Origin: Paenibacillus periandrae
GTDB lineage: Bacteria; Bacillota; Bacilli; Paenibacillales; NBRC-103111
Length of the DNA: 59,637 nt
NCBI RefSeq assembly: GCF_022458865.1
Contig: NZ_JAJNMU010000040.1
Span: forward strand, 1-59,637
Direction: 5' to 3'
A program made the position numbers and the translations under genes. The number at the start of each line of letters is the position of its first letter. The first letter of the stretch is position 1. Below, in pieces: positions 8,612-16,953 of the stretch. Below the pieces are notes generated by a model, which saw only the letters and a list, made by a program, of their open reading frames with translations, did not search any database and had not been told where the DNA came from.

Positions 8612-8934
8612 CACACAAGCTTCTACGGGTGTAGCTACAGTTTTGATGTCACCTTAGAAGCGCCCCGTAACCGGCTCTCCTTCAGGTCAGCCTGATTGTC
8701 TTCTTCCGATTGACCCCAGGCGGAGACCAAGCGGCGTATCCCACTTAAGGTTGAGCCCCTATCCTAACACATGGGTGATGCGAGGTAGAAGCACGCACAC
8801 AGTTTCTTAGGCTGCGAAAGCGTAGTTTTGTTGTTGTTTGCCGTTTAATAGGCTTTAGCGTTGATAAAGCGGACGCGTCCCCACTACCCGCTACTCATGC
8901 TCGAACTATCCCCGTCGAATCCAAGAACGTCCCC
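8572..8934 (-). ncRNA. ssrA: transfer-messenger RNA (tmRNA)
   Basis: The minus strand starts GGGGACGTTCTTGGATTCGA, the conserved tmRNA 5' end. It ends with a tRNA-like T-arm (GGGGTTCGACTCCCC) and an acceptor strand CGTCTCC that pairs with the 5' GGGGACG, plus discriminator A. The internal reading frame decodes GKQQQNYAFAA and then stop, the proteolysis tag added after alanine, ending in the usual small hydrophobic FAA. CCA is not encoded (the next bases are TAA), so it must be added after transcription. Length is about 363 nt, normal for the family. It acts with SmpB, encoded just upstream, to rescue stalled ribosomes. Confidence 0.95.
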
Positions 8935-8997
8935 GCATAAGTGTACTTCCATTTAGAAAGCCACAAAGATGAATCACATCACTGAAGATGCTTACTT

Positions 8998-9003
8998 AGT
9001 ATA
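8998..9003 (-). promoter_or_regulatory. probable -10 of the ssrA promoter
   Basis: The minus strand reads TATACT, about 64 bases before the mature tmRNA 5' end. The -35 (CTGCTT, 17 bases further up) is poor. A strong dedicated promoter is expected for ssrA, but this one is not well supported. Confidence 0.4.
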
Positions 9004-9096
9004 ACACAATTTCAAACAAAAAGCAGTCCGTCTTTCTGGAAGCACAGAGATATGCTGCCACACTGTTTTTATAGTATTCCGTTCAAACAAACATTA

Positions 9097-9576
9097 CTAA
9101 CGAGCAACCTTCTGCTTCTCGCGGAGCACTCTTTGAATATCACGTTGTGCATCGCGTTTTGCAGCCGTATCCCGTTTGTCATATTGCTTTTTACCTTTAC
9201 CCAAACCAATGAGCAGCTTGGCAAAACCGTTGCGCACATATATTTTCAAAGGTACGAGCGCATAACCGTCCTGCTTAGCCAACCCGAACAGCTTACGAAT
9301 TTCCACCTTTTTGAGCAGCAGCTTCCGTGCTCTTGTCGGGTCCGAGGGATTATGACGATTCCCCTGCTCGAACGGACTGATATGAATGTTGTGAATGAAA
9401 GCTTCGCCATTACGAATGGTAGCAAAAGCATCCCCGATATTGGCCCGGCCAAGACGAAGTGATTTGATCTCCGTTCCGGTCAAAACAATACCGCATTCAT
9501 AGGTGTCCTCAATAAAATAGTCGTGGGAAGCCTTTTTGTTTTGTGCAAGCACCTTGCCATCCGCTCTATTCCCCAT
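9097..9576 (-). CDS. smpB: SsrA-binding protein SmpB
   Basis: The ATG at 9576 follows GGAAGGAG and gives 159 residues, the usual SmpB length; the longer open frame upstream is not family-like. Recognisable stretches are LAQNKKASHDYFIEDTYECG, GTEIKSLR, EAFIHNIHISPFE and a basic tail with KKQYDKRDTAAKRDAQRDI. SmpB binds the tRNA-like part of tmRNA, delivers it to stalled ribosomes and fills the decoding centre with its basic tail. It lies directly upstream of ssrA and downstream of rnr, the standard Bacillales order; a terminator-like hairpin separates it from rnr. Confidence 0.97.
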   Translation of the reverse strand: MGNRADGKVLAQNKKASHDYFIEDTYECGIVLTGTEIKSLRLGRANIGDAFATIRNGEAFIHNIHISPFEQGNRHNPSDPTRARKLLLKKVEIRKLFGLAKQDGYALVPLKIYVRNGFAKLLIGLGKGKKQYDKRDTAAKRDAQRDIQRVLREKQKVAR

Positions 9577-9633
9577 CGCAAATCTCCACTCCTTCCCACA
9601 TTGCACCTTCAATAAAAACGAAGCCCTTAAAAA

Positions 9634-9667
9634 GGGATTGGAATTCATTTTACCAAACTCCAATCCC
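9634..9667 (-). terminator. terminator between rnr and smpB
   Basis: A stem GGGATTGG/CCAATCCC with a loop of about 18 bases is followed by TTTTT on the minus strand. It lies 19 bases after the rnr stop. Confidence 0.7.
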
Positions 9668-9685
9668 CAGAAGCAAGCGAACAAG

Positions 9686-12631
9686 CTACTTTTTGGTTTG
9701 CTTTCTCCGTTTGCGCGGCTGCCCGCCTCCATCGCCCTTTGCAGCGGCATCCAACGCACGAGCCTTTGCAGCATCTACACCAGTACCTTTGCCAACGGCA
9801 ACCGTACTACCTTTACTCGCGCGCTTTCTGCTGCCCGCTTCACCTGAGCCACCAATATCGGCTCCGGGTAAGCCTTTGCTGCTGCGCCCACTCTCTCCAG
9901 CTGGTCCCTCACCGCTCAATGAGATGCCATTAATGCCCTTGCTGCCGCGCTTTCTGCCGCTCGCTGCACTTGTGCCACCTAACGTCACACCAAGTGACCC
10001 CTTGCCGCTGCGTTTACCAAAGGCTACACTTTCCAAGCCTGCAGCTGCGCCAGATTTGCCCTTACTTTTGCGTTTTCTACTGCTTCGATCTCCAGCTAAT
10101 CCCGCCAGCGCCTTGGCTCCTCGCTTGCTGCTGCTCCACCCATCGTTTGTTATGCCTTCATCACCAACACTCGCACCGTCCTGGACACCTGATCTTCTCA
10201 GGCTCGCTGAGCTTGTCGCACCTTCACTTGCAGCCCTCGCATCCACTGCATTCGCACGAGCACTGCTAAAGCTGCTATCCGCCTTCGCCTTACCTTTACC
10301 GCTGCCCTTGCCGCTGCCACTCGCTACAGCACCGCCTTTGCCCCGCTTGCCGCCGCGAGCGCCCTTAGCTGCTCCCGCACCACCGCGTCCGCCTGCTCCA
10401 CTGCCTGCTCCACTGCCTGCTTCGCCACGACGGCCTCCACGCTTATCCCCGCGTCGAACCGCCTTCAATGCGTCGATCAAGCCGATTTTCTTCTGACGCG
10501 GCTGCATATCCACCATCTCGAAGTCGATCGTATGCTCCTCTGTACTTACACGTGCAACCCTTACCTTAACCTCATCACCAAGACGGTATACCTTGGAGGT
10601 TCGCTCCCCTATTAAAGCCAGCTGCGCTTCATGATAATGATAATAATCATCATGCATATCGCTCAAGCGGATAAGACCCTCTACTGTGTTATCCAGCTCC
10701 ACAAAGATACCGAAGCTCGTTACACTGCTGATCATTCCCTCGAATTCCTCGCCAACCTTATCCATCATGAATTCGGCTTTCTTCAATGCCTCAGTCTCAC
10801 GCTCCGCATCTACAGCGACACGCTCACGCTCAGAGGATTGCTTCGCAATATCCTCCATCCGGCTCGACAAATATTCATGCCGTTTTGCCTGCATATCCCC
10901 TTGCTCCAAAACCTCGCGAATAACTCGGTGGATAATGAGATCCGGGTAACGCCTGATCGGGGAGGTGAAATGGGAATAAAATTCCGCTGCCAGACCAAAA
11001 TGTCCTGTGCTCATGGCATCATATTTGGCCTGCTTCATCGAACGCAGCATAACCGTGCTGATAACCCGCTCTTCTTTGGTGCCTTTAATCTCATTAAGCA
11101 GCGATTGCAGAGCCTGAGGATGTACCGTATTGCCTCTACCGCGCACCGCATAGCCGAAATTGGTAATAAATTCCATAAAATGCTGCAGCTTCTCATTATC
11201 CGGGTCTTCATGAATCCGGTATAGGAAAGGTACCTTCAACCAATGAAAGTGCTCGGCAACCGTCTCATTCGCCGCAAGCATAAATTCCTCGATAATTTGC
11301 TCGGCAACCGAGCGTTCTCTTTTTACAATATCTGTAGGCTTACCACTCGCATCGACCAGAATCTTCGACTCTTCGAAATCAAAATCGATCGCACCGCGCT
11401 TCATCCGACGATTGCGCAGCTTGCCGGCCAACTCCTGCATCAAACGAAAATCATCCATCAAATACGCGTAACGCTCAAGCAGCTCAGCCTCCGGCTCGTC
11501 AGACAGCAGCTTGCGCACATTCGTATACGTCATCCGCTCACTCGTCTTGATTACACTGGTAAACACATCATGGCGTACTACCTTCGCATGCTCATCAAAT
11601 TCCATTTCACAGGACATCGTCAGCCTGTCCACCTGTGGATTCAATGAACAAATCCCGTTCGACAGCCGATGAGGCAGCATCGGAATGACACGATCCACCA
11701 AGTACACACTACAGCCCCGATTATAGGCTTCCCGATCCAGCGGAGAGCCTTCACGCACATAATAGCTAACATCTGCAATATGCACACCTAATACGTAATT
11801 CCCGTTATCCAGCCGCTCCACATTAACCGCATCATCCAGATCCTTGGCATCCTCGCCGTCAATCGTAACAATACGTTTGCCGCGCAAATCACGTCGTCCG
11901 ACCAGATCAGACTCGGCAATCACCTCAGGAACCGACGTCGCTTCCTCCAATACCTCATCTGGGAACGATTCCGGCAGACGATGCTTGCGAATAATCGAAA
12001 TTATATCGACACCCGGATCATTTTTGTGTCCGAGAATTTCGATCACTTCACCCTCCGCAGCCGCACGACCTTCGGGGTACGATAAAATGTTAACAACTAC
12101 CTTATGCCCATCCATCGCTCCATGGAAAGCTTCCTTAGGGATAAAAATATCTCGCCCTATCCGCTTATCATCCGGCAGCACAAAAGCATATCCCTCATTC
12201 ATCTGAAACAACCCGACGATCTGCGTGTTGGCCCGTGTAACCACCTTGGCTACCTCACCCTCCAGCTTTCCACCGGCCGCTCCTCTAGTTGTAATACGAA
12301 CCAGAATGGTATCTCCATTCATTGCACCGCCCATATCGTTTGCATGAATGTAGACATCCGGGTGATCACGATCCTCAGGAATAAGGAATCCAAACCCTTT
12401 GGCATGCGCCTGCAATCTACCTCGCAATAAATTCATCCGTTCCGGTATTCCATAACGCTCCGTTCGGGATCTTACGATATGACCCTCATTTTCCAATTCA
12501 TTCAACAGCTTGAGAAAGCTTTTAAAATCCTGCGCACTCGTAATCTGGAACTGCTTTTCCAGCTCCTGATATGTCATCGGCTTATAATCCGTATCATGCA
12601 TATAATCCAATATTTGTTCACGTTGTATCAA
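9686..12631 (-). CDS. rnr: ribonuclease R with an unusually long basic low-complexity tail
   Basis: The start is a TTG at 12631, ten bases after GGAGG. Over residues 1-715 the protein is a standard RNase R: N-terminal winged helix (MTYQELEKQFQI), cold-shock domains, the RNB catalytic domain with DAKDLDDAV and HIADVSYYV, and a C-terminal S1 domain (GMISSVTSFGIFVEL). It degrades structured RNA 3' to 5' and cooperates with tmRNA/SmpB in removing defective mRNAs. The remaining 265 or so residues are Gly/Ser/Ala/Lys/Arg-rich, with recurring S.RKR.SKG motifs. RNase R often has a lysine-rich tail, but one this long is striking; total length 981 compared with about 780 in Bacillus. The tail is open, in frame and ends KRRKQTKK. 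Confidence 0.95.
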   Translation of the reverse strand: MIQREQILDYMHDTDYKPMTYQELEKQFQITSAQDFKSFLKLLNELENEGHIVRSRTERYGIPERMNLLRGRLQAHAKGFGFLIPEDRDHPDVYIHANDMGGAMNGDTILVRITTRGAAGGKLEGEVAKVVTRANTQIVGLFQMNEGYAFVLPDDKRIGRDIFIPKEAFHGAMDGHKVVVNILSYPEGRAAAEGEVIEILGHKNDPGVDIISIIRKHRLPESFPDEVLEEATSVPEVIAESDLVGRRDLRGKRIVTIDGEDAKDLDDAVNVERLDNGNYVLGVHIADVSYYVREGSPLDREAYNRGCSVYLVDRVIPMLPHRLSNGICSLNPQVDRLTMSCEMEFDEHAKVVRHDVFTSVIKTSERMTYTNVRKLLSDEPEAELLERYAYLMDDFRLMQELAGKLRNRRMKRGAIDFDFEESKILVDASGKPTDIVKRERSVAEQIIEEFMLAANETVAEHFHWLKVPFLYRIHEDPDNEKLQHFMEFITNFGYAVRGRGNTVHPQALQSLLNEIKGTKEERVISTVMLRSMKQAKYDAMSTGHFGLAAEFYSHFTSPIRRYPDLIIHRVIREVLEQGDMQAKRHEYLSSRMEDIAKQSSERERVAVDAERETEALKKAEFMMDKVGEEFEGMISSVTSFGIFVELDNTVEGLIRLSDMHDDYYHYHEAQLALIGERTSKVYRLGDEVKVRVARVSTEEHTIDFEMVDMQPRQKKIGLIDALKAVRRGDKRGGRRGEAGSGAGSGAGGRGGAGAAKGARGGKRGKGGAVASGSGKGSGKGKAKADSSFSSARANAVDARAASEGATSSASLRRSGVQDGASVGDEGITNDGWSSSKRGAKALAGLAGDRSSRKRKSKGKSGAAAGLESVAFGKRSGKGSLGVTLGGTSAASGRKRGSKGINGISLSGEGPAGESGRSSKGLPGADIGGSGEAGSRKRASKGSTVAVGKGTGVDAAKARALDAAAKGDGGGQPRKRRKQTKK

Positions 12632-12819
12632 GCTTCATCAACCTCCTTCTTTTCTATATGTAAACTATAAATAGTCCTTCTTCTTAGTTTTACCCAATTT
12701 TCAATTATGAATCATGGCAACCCATGCCGGGCACTACAGTTTACGTAAATGAACAGCAACCGGTAACGGCGGTTTGGAATCATTCTTACTTGGCAGTGGC
12801 CCGATTTCCAACAAAAAAA

Positions 12820-12844
12820 CAGCAGGAGTAAAGGTCCCCTGCTG
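12820..12844 (-). terminator. terminator after secG
   Basis: A stem CAGCAGG/CCTGCTG is followed by a run of seven T on the minus strand, 14 bases beyond the secG stop. It implies that rnr has its own promoter in 12632-12819, which I could not pinpoint. Confidence 0.85.
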
Positions 12845-12857
12845 TGTTGCTTATTAT

Positions 12858-13097
12858 TTAAATATGCTTAACGAAATAAGCTACAATCACCGATAGAATG
12901 AAAAACGTTGCAGCCAAGCCCATAGTTAAACGAGATAAAAAGAGCTCCATGCCACGAGCCTTTTGTTTACCAAATAAATGCTCTGCACCTCCGGAGATGG
13001 CACCGGATAAACCCGCGCTTTTCCCTTGCTGTAGCAATACCGCAGCGATCAAACCCAAGGATGCAATGACCAATATTATTTTCAAAGCAATTTCCAT
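12858..13097 (-). CDS. secG: preprotein translocase subunit SecG
   Basis: The 79-residue protein has two membrane segments (ALKIILVIASLGLIAAVLLQ and FFILSVIVAYFV) around the conserved QQGKSAGLSGAISGGAEHLFG loop. SecG joins SecY and SecE in the export channel and stimulates translocation. A GAGGTGGGAAT ribosome site precedes the ATG. It sits upstream of rnr as in Bacillus subtilis, but the yvaK esterase gene usually found between them there is absent. Confidence 0.96.
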   Translation of the reverse strand: MEIALKIILVIASLGLIAAVLLQQGKSAGLSGAISGGAEHLFGKQKARGMELFLSRLTMGLAATFFILSVIVAYFVKHI

Positions 13098-13132
13098 ATT
13101 CCCACCTCGATCCTAAATTACACAGTACTATT

Positions 13133-13161
13133 ATAATAACATAGCCTTGTCCAGCTGGCAA
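13133..13161 (-). promoter_or_regulatory. secG promoter
   Basis: On the minus strand TTGCCA and TATTAT are separated by 17 bases and lie about 35 bases before the secG ATG; an overlapping TATAAT two bases further on is an alternative -10. Confidence 0.6.
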
Positions 13162-13382
13162 ACCTAATCTCCTTCGAAGCGCCTAAACAAATGCAGCCCG
13201 CATATGTAACCGCATTGAGCATTATCTGATGGTTTGTATGTTCTGTTCTCTTCTATATATTAATATCCAAGCTGGCTTAAATAGATAACATTAAACCTTT
13301 AACATTAAAACGTATTTCCATATCAAAAATCAGTACACATACAAACCGACGCCGCGGAACTCTAAATCCGATATCCATACAC
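13162..13382. other. intergenic stretch without recognised gene
   Basis: AT-rich spacer between the secG promoter and the terminator of the metal ATPase. I see no ORF with a ribosome site, RNA gene or clear repeat here. Confidence 0.5.
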
Positions 13383-13436
13383 AATAAAACAAGCCAACCA
13401 AACATCATGTCTGGTCAGCTTGGTGCTTGTTTTATT
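13383..13436 (-). terminator. terminator overlapping the stop codon of the metal ATPase
   Basis: Perfect 12-bp arms aataaaacaagc / gcttgttttatt enclose a smaller hairpin. The upstream arm includes the TAA stop of the ATPase gene on the minus strand. Confidence 0.65.
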
Positions 13437-15924
13437 TCAATTTCAGTACACGCATCGCATTTAAAACTGCAATCAGGGTTACACCCACATCCGAGAAAAC
13501 AGCTTCCCACATCGTCGCGATTCCGAAAGCGCCAAGTAAAAGGAATACACCTTTGACGGCTAAAGCAAAAATGATATTTTGCCAAACAATGCGTCGAGTA
13601 CGCTTCGCGATATCGATTGCAGCGGCTATTTTTGAAGGTTCATCCGTCATAATTACAATGTCTGCTGCTTCTATCGCTGCGTCCGAACCTAAGCCGCCCA
13701 TCGCGATTCCCACATCGGCACGAGCCAGCACCGGCGTATCGTTGATCCCATCTCCCACAAAAATGATTTTTTCTTTTTTTGTTTTCAGCTTATCTAATTG
13801 TTCGATTTCTTCCACCTTGTTTTGTGGGAGCAGCTCCGCATGGACCTCATCAATAGCCAGCTTACGGCCTACAGCATCCGCAACAGCCTTGGCGTCCCCC
13901 GTCAGCATGATCGTCTTTTTGACCCCAAGACCTTTTAATAAACGAATCGCCTCGGCTGAATCTTCTTTGACTTCATCAGCTATGACAATGTATCCAAGAT
14001 ATTGTTTCTCAACGGCAATATGAACAATCGTTCCCACTTCTTCAGGTGACAAAATAGTAATCTGTTCCTTGCTCATCAGCTTGGCATTCCCAGCAAGAAC
14101 TTCTTTTCCCTGAATCATGACCTGAATCCCGTGTCCGGAAATTTCATTATAGCCTTGAATATCCGCTTGGTTGATCTCTTTTCCAAAGGCGGCTCGGATC
14201 GATTCAGCGATCGGATGCGTGGAATGCGCCTCCGCATACGCGGCAACCTGCAATAGCTCATCCTTGGATGTGCCGCCTACCGCTTTGATTTCCGTTACTT
14301 TAAAGGCTCCCTTGGTCAAGGTACCCGTTTTATCGAACACCACATATTTCACATCATTTAAAGCTTCCAGGTAATTACTTCCTTTAATCAGAATACCTGA
14401 TTTGGATGCCGCGCCGATTCCACCAAAGAATCCAAGGGGAATCGAAACGACCAAGGCACACGGACAAGAAATAACAAGGAATATTAAAGCACGATAAATC
14501 CAATCCGAGAAGGTTGCACCACTTATGATCAAAGGCGGCACCACGGCTAATAGTAAAGCTATAATGACGACGACAGGTGTATAATAACGCGCGAATTTAG
14601 TAATAAACTTTTCGGTTGGTGCTTTTTTGCTGCTCGCATTTTGCACCAACTCCAAAATCTTTGAAACGGTTGATTCTCCGAAGCTTTTCGTAACCTCCAC
14701 GGTTAATACGCCATTTTTGTTAATAAATCCGCTTAATACATCATGACCGGCCTCAACCTCCCGCGGCACCGATTCCCCAGTCAGAGCTGACGTATCCACC
14801 ATGGAGCTGCCTTCTAGAACTTTACCGTCCAAAGGCACCTTTTCGCCGGGTTTTACAACAATATAATCGCCAATATTTATTTCTTCCGGAGAGACCCGCT
14901 TCGTATCGATGCCGATTTTAAGATTGGCATAATCCGGGCGTATGTCCATCAGCGAGCTAATCGATTTACGTGAGCGATTGACTGCGATACCCTGGAACAA
15001 TTCTCCGACCTGATAAAATAACATAACCGCAACACCTTCGGGATACTGGTTAACAGCAAAAGCTCCAATCGTTGCAATGGCCATTAAAAAGTTTTCGTCA
15101 AATACTTGGCCGCGCACCACATTTTTGGCAGCCTGCAGGACAATGTCCCCACCGACAATCACATAGGCCAGGAGAAATATCCCAAGCTCCCATATTCCTG
15201 AAACTGGCGCAAACATCCCAATCGCGGATAAAATGACACCGATCCCTAAACGAATCGACATTTTTTTGGCACTGCCGCTGCCATGATCATGGGTGTGACC
15301 TTCTTCACCATGATCGTGTGCATGATCTTCTAATCCATGTGCGTGAACGTGTCCCTCGGGTCCATGATCATGAGAATGCCCCTCAGATCCATGTGCATGA
15401 GAGTGACCATCAGATCCATGGCTATGTGTATGACTATCTGTTCCATGGTCGTGAGAATGTCTCTCTGCTTCATGGTCGTGAGAATGTCTCTCTGCTTCAT
15501 GGTCGTGAGAATGTCTCTCTGCTTCATGGTCGTGAGAATGTCTCTCTGCTTCATGGTCGTGAGAATGTCTCTCTGCTTCATGGTCATGAGTATGTGTCTT
15601 TGAATTCATACTGTTAGCTTGACCTGCAGCACCATGGTCATGACGCGCTGATTGTCTCGAAAAGCTTCCTGTTGAGGTTGCTTTTACTTTCTCCATCACT
15701 TGAATGTGAGGCTCTAACCTATTCACCTTTTTCTTCGCCTCTGCTATTATCGCTTCATCCTGACCTTTTTCAGTTTCCACAGTTAATGTCTTGGTAACAA
15801 AATTAACGGAGCACGAGGAAACACCTGGTATTTTCTGTACACCATTCTCAATTTTCATAGCACAGTTGGCACAATCCAAACCCTCTAATATCAGCTCACG
15901 CTTCACATGTTCTTTGGTTTCCAT
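13432..15924 (-). CDS. Zn/Cd/Pb-type P1B ATPase with histidine-rich repeat tract
   Basis: Start placed at ATG 15924, behind AGAGGAC eight bases upstream; 830 residues. The N-terminal HMA domain carries the metal site GLDCANC. A tract of roughly 105 residues made of H-x-H units follows, including five exact HDHEAERHS copies, then eight membrane helices with the transport motif SCPCALV, the phosphorylation motif DKTGTLTKG, and the hinge GDGINDTPVLA. CPC with this surrounding sequence is typical of the ZntA/CadA branch exporting Zn, Cd or Pb. The His tract probably binds or buffers metal. A promoter (TTGACA/TATAAT, 18-bp spacing) and an ArsR-like palindrome precede it. Specificity among Zn, Cd and Co cannot be fixed by eye. 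Confidence 0.93.
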   Translation of the reverse strand: METKEHVKRELILEGLDCANCAMKIENGVQKIPGVSSCSVNFVTKTLTVETEKGQDEAIIAEAKKKVNRLEPHIQVMEKVKATSTGSFSRQSARHDHGAAGQANSMNSKTHTHDHEAERHSHDHEAERHSHDHEAERHSHDHEAERHSHDHEAERHSHDHGTDSHTHSHGSDGHSHAHGSEGHSHDHGPEGHVHAHGLEDHAHDHGEEGHTHDHGSGSAKKMSIRLGIGVILSAIGMFAPVSGIWELGIFLLAYVIVGGDIVLQAAKNVVRGQVFDENFLMAIATIGAFAVNQYPEGVAVMLFYQVGELFQGIAVNRSRKSISSLMDIRPDYANLKIGIDTKRVSPEEINIGDYIVVKPGEKVPLDGKVLEGSSMVDTSALTGESVPREVEAGHDVLSGFINKNGVLTVEVTKSFGESTVSKILELVQNASSKKAPTEKFITKFARYYTPVVVIIALLLAVVPPLIISGATFSDWIYRALIFLVISCPCALVVSIPLGFFGGIGAASKSGILIKGSNYLEALNDVKYVVFDKTGTLTKGAFKVTEIKAVGGTSKDELLQVAAYAEAHSTHPIAESIRAAFGKEINQADIQGYNEISGHGIQVMIQGKEVLAGNAKLMSKEQITILSPEEVGTIVHIAVEKQYLGYIVIADEVKEDSAEAIRLLKGLGVKKTIMLTGDAKAVADAVGRKLAIDEVHAELLPQNKVEEIEQLDKLKTKKEKIIFVGDGINDTPVLARADVGIAMGGLGSDAAIEAADIVIMTDEPSKIAAAIDIAKRTRRIVWQNIIFALAVKGVFLLLGAFGIATMWEAVFSDVGVTLIAVLNAMRVLKLK
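15444..15578. repeat. five exact 27-bp tandem repeats (His-rich tract)
   Basis: The unit begins catggtcgtgagaatg and ends ctctgctt. Five perfect copies start at 15444, 15471, 15498, 15525 and 15552, with a degenerate sixth after 15578. Each encodes HDHEAERHS. Identity at every base marks it as recently expanded and slippage-prone. Confidence 0.95.
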
Positions 15925-15950
15925 TATGATCAGTCCTCTTTTCAACAATC

Positions 15951-15970
15951 ATATGAGCATATATTCATAT
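15951..15970. promoter_or_regulatory. candidate ArsR/SmtB-family operator
   Basis: ATATGAGCATATATTCATAT is an inverted repeat (ATATGA-N8-TCATAT) of the form bound by CadC/CzrA/SmtB-type metal-sensing repressors. It lies just downstream of the -10 and upstream of the ATPase start, where bound repressor would block transcription. Confidence 0.65.
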
Positions 15971-15985
15971 ATTAGTGTATAAGTC

Positions 15986-16015
15986 ATTATATTCACTCTA
16001 TCACTCGAATGTCAA
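15986..16015 (-). promoter_or_regulatory. promoter of the metal ATPase gene
   Basis: On the minus strand a consensus TTGACA (16010-16015) and TATAAT (15986-15991) are separated by 18 bases. The predicted start of transcription is about ten bases before the ArsR-like palindrome. Confidence 0.8.
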
Positions 16016-16128
16016 TCCCTTTTCACGTCGTTTTATTATGCGGAGTTATATCGATAATTAAATCATTTTGCTCCTTGCAGGCTCTTATTGTACTCAATAA
16101 TTACGTTTCAAAAAATGTGAAAGCAAAA

Positions 16129-16150
16129 AGGACTGCCTAACGGCAGCCCT
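16129..16150 (-). terminator. terminator after the M50-like protease gene
   Basis: A stem GGGCTGCC/GGCAGTCC closes on a GTTA loop and is followed by TTTTTGC on the minus strand. Confidence 0.8.
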
Positions 16151-16183
16151 TAGCTCATTTTTAAATTCTAACGAATTCCAGAC

Positions 16184-16885
16184 CTACTTATAGGACTCAT
16201 AAGCCGGAGGCACAGCCTTAGGCCTCCTCCGATTCAAAAACGCCCCTATAGCGCTCTTGGCGCACCATAGCGAGAACAGTGTAAACAAGATTGCCCATAC
16301 GATCGTCGGAATCCAGGTGAGCTTTGCCAAATTGGCTGCATCCCCTGCCGCCGCCGGATTATTGACCGCATAGATGATCAACGTAATCGGCCCCATTACG
16401 GACTCCTCCAGCGTCAGGAATGCCAACAGCAAATAATAGCCGTCCCGCAGCCACCGCGGTACTACGAATAACATCACAACATTGAGTGCAATAAACCCAA
16501 TTGACCATATCATACCATATCCATTACGGACAAAGAGTATTAAGGAAATGAGGGCCAGCAGTGTCATAATTTGAAGTCCGAGCTGCTGCTTGCCATAAGA
16601 CTGCAATTTGAACAATACAACAGCAAATATGGACGCAGCTGTATACCCGGCCAACGCGATCGGCAGCAAGCTCCAGCTATTGGTGACAGAGGAGTACGTT
16701 ACCCCGCTGTGGTCAGCATTCAACTCGATAAACATCACCCGGCCCGACAGCGCCAAAGTGACAACAGCATGGCCGAACTCATGGATCATTGTATCCAGAC
16801 TGCGAAAATACGAAGAAAAGGGAATCCACCGTGTAAGCAAGGCAGACCCTATAAGAAAACATACAGTCTTTAACCAGTTGCTCAT
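16184..16885 (-). CDS. M50-family (site-2-protease-like) membrane metallopeptidase
   Basis: The ATG at 16885 follows AGGGGGAATCCACG; the open frame starts further up without a site. The 233-residue protein is hydrophobic throughout, with about six membrane segments. Near residue 35 it has MIHEFGHAVV, the HExxH zinc motif, and further on VPRWLRDGYY, which fits the second M50 signature in which the Asp of (L/R)DG is the third zinc ligand. M50B proteases cut substrates within or near the membrane, but small members of this subgroup are uncharacterised and some may be structural. It follows eno by 68 bases with an inverted repeat in the gap, so cotranscription is possible. Confidence 0.8.
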   Translation of the reverse strand: MSNWLKTVCFLIGSALLTRWIPFSSYFRSLDTMIHEFGHAVVTLALSGRVMFIELNADHSGVTYSSVTNSWSLLPIALAGYTAASIFAVVLFKLQSYGKQQLGLQIMTLLALISLILFVRNGYGMIWSIGFIALNVVMLFVVPRWLRDGYYLLLAFLTLEESVMGPITLIIYAVNNPAAAGDAANLAKLTWIPTIVWAILFTLFSLWCAKSAIGAFLNRRRPKAVPPAYESYK

Positions 16886-16904
16886 CGTGGATTCCCCCTG
16901 AGAA

Positions 16905-16943
16905 GCTGCATATGTACAGCGCGTAACACTATTCATATGCAGC
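16905..16943. repeat. 10-bp inverted repeat between eno and the protease gene
   Basis: GCTGCATATG at 16905-16914 and CATATGCAGC at 16934-16943 are perfect complements with a 19-base loop. No T-run follows on the minus strand, so it is a poor intrinsic terminator; it could protect the eno mRNA end or act as a binding site. Confidence 0.6.
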
Positions 16944-16953
16944 TATTATTTAA

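Noticed and set aside
9543..10496. Long plus-strand frame rich in Pro, Leu and Ala opposite the end of rnr
   Set aside because: It is the antisense of the Gly/Ser/Ala/Lys/Arg low-complexity tail; no start signal or recognisable domain.
15444..15578. CRISPR array suggested by regular 27-bp repeats
   Set aside because: No spacers: the copies abut and are in frame within a P-type ATPase gene; no cas genes.
15318..15617. Repetitive plus-strand frames opposite the histidine tract
   Set aside because: Antisense shadow of the 27-bp repeats; no ribosome site.
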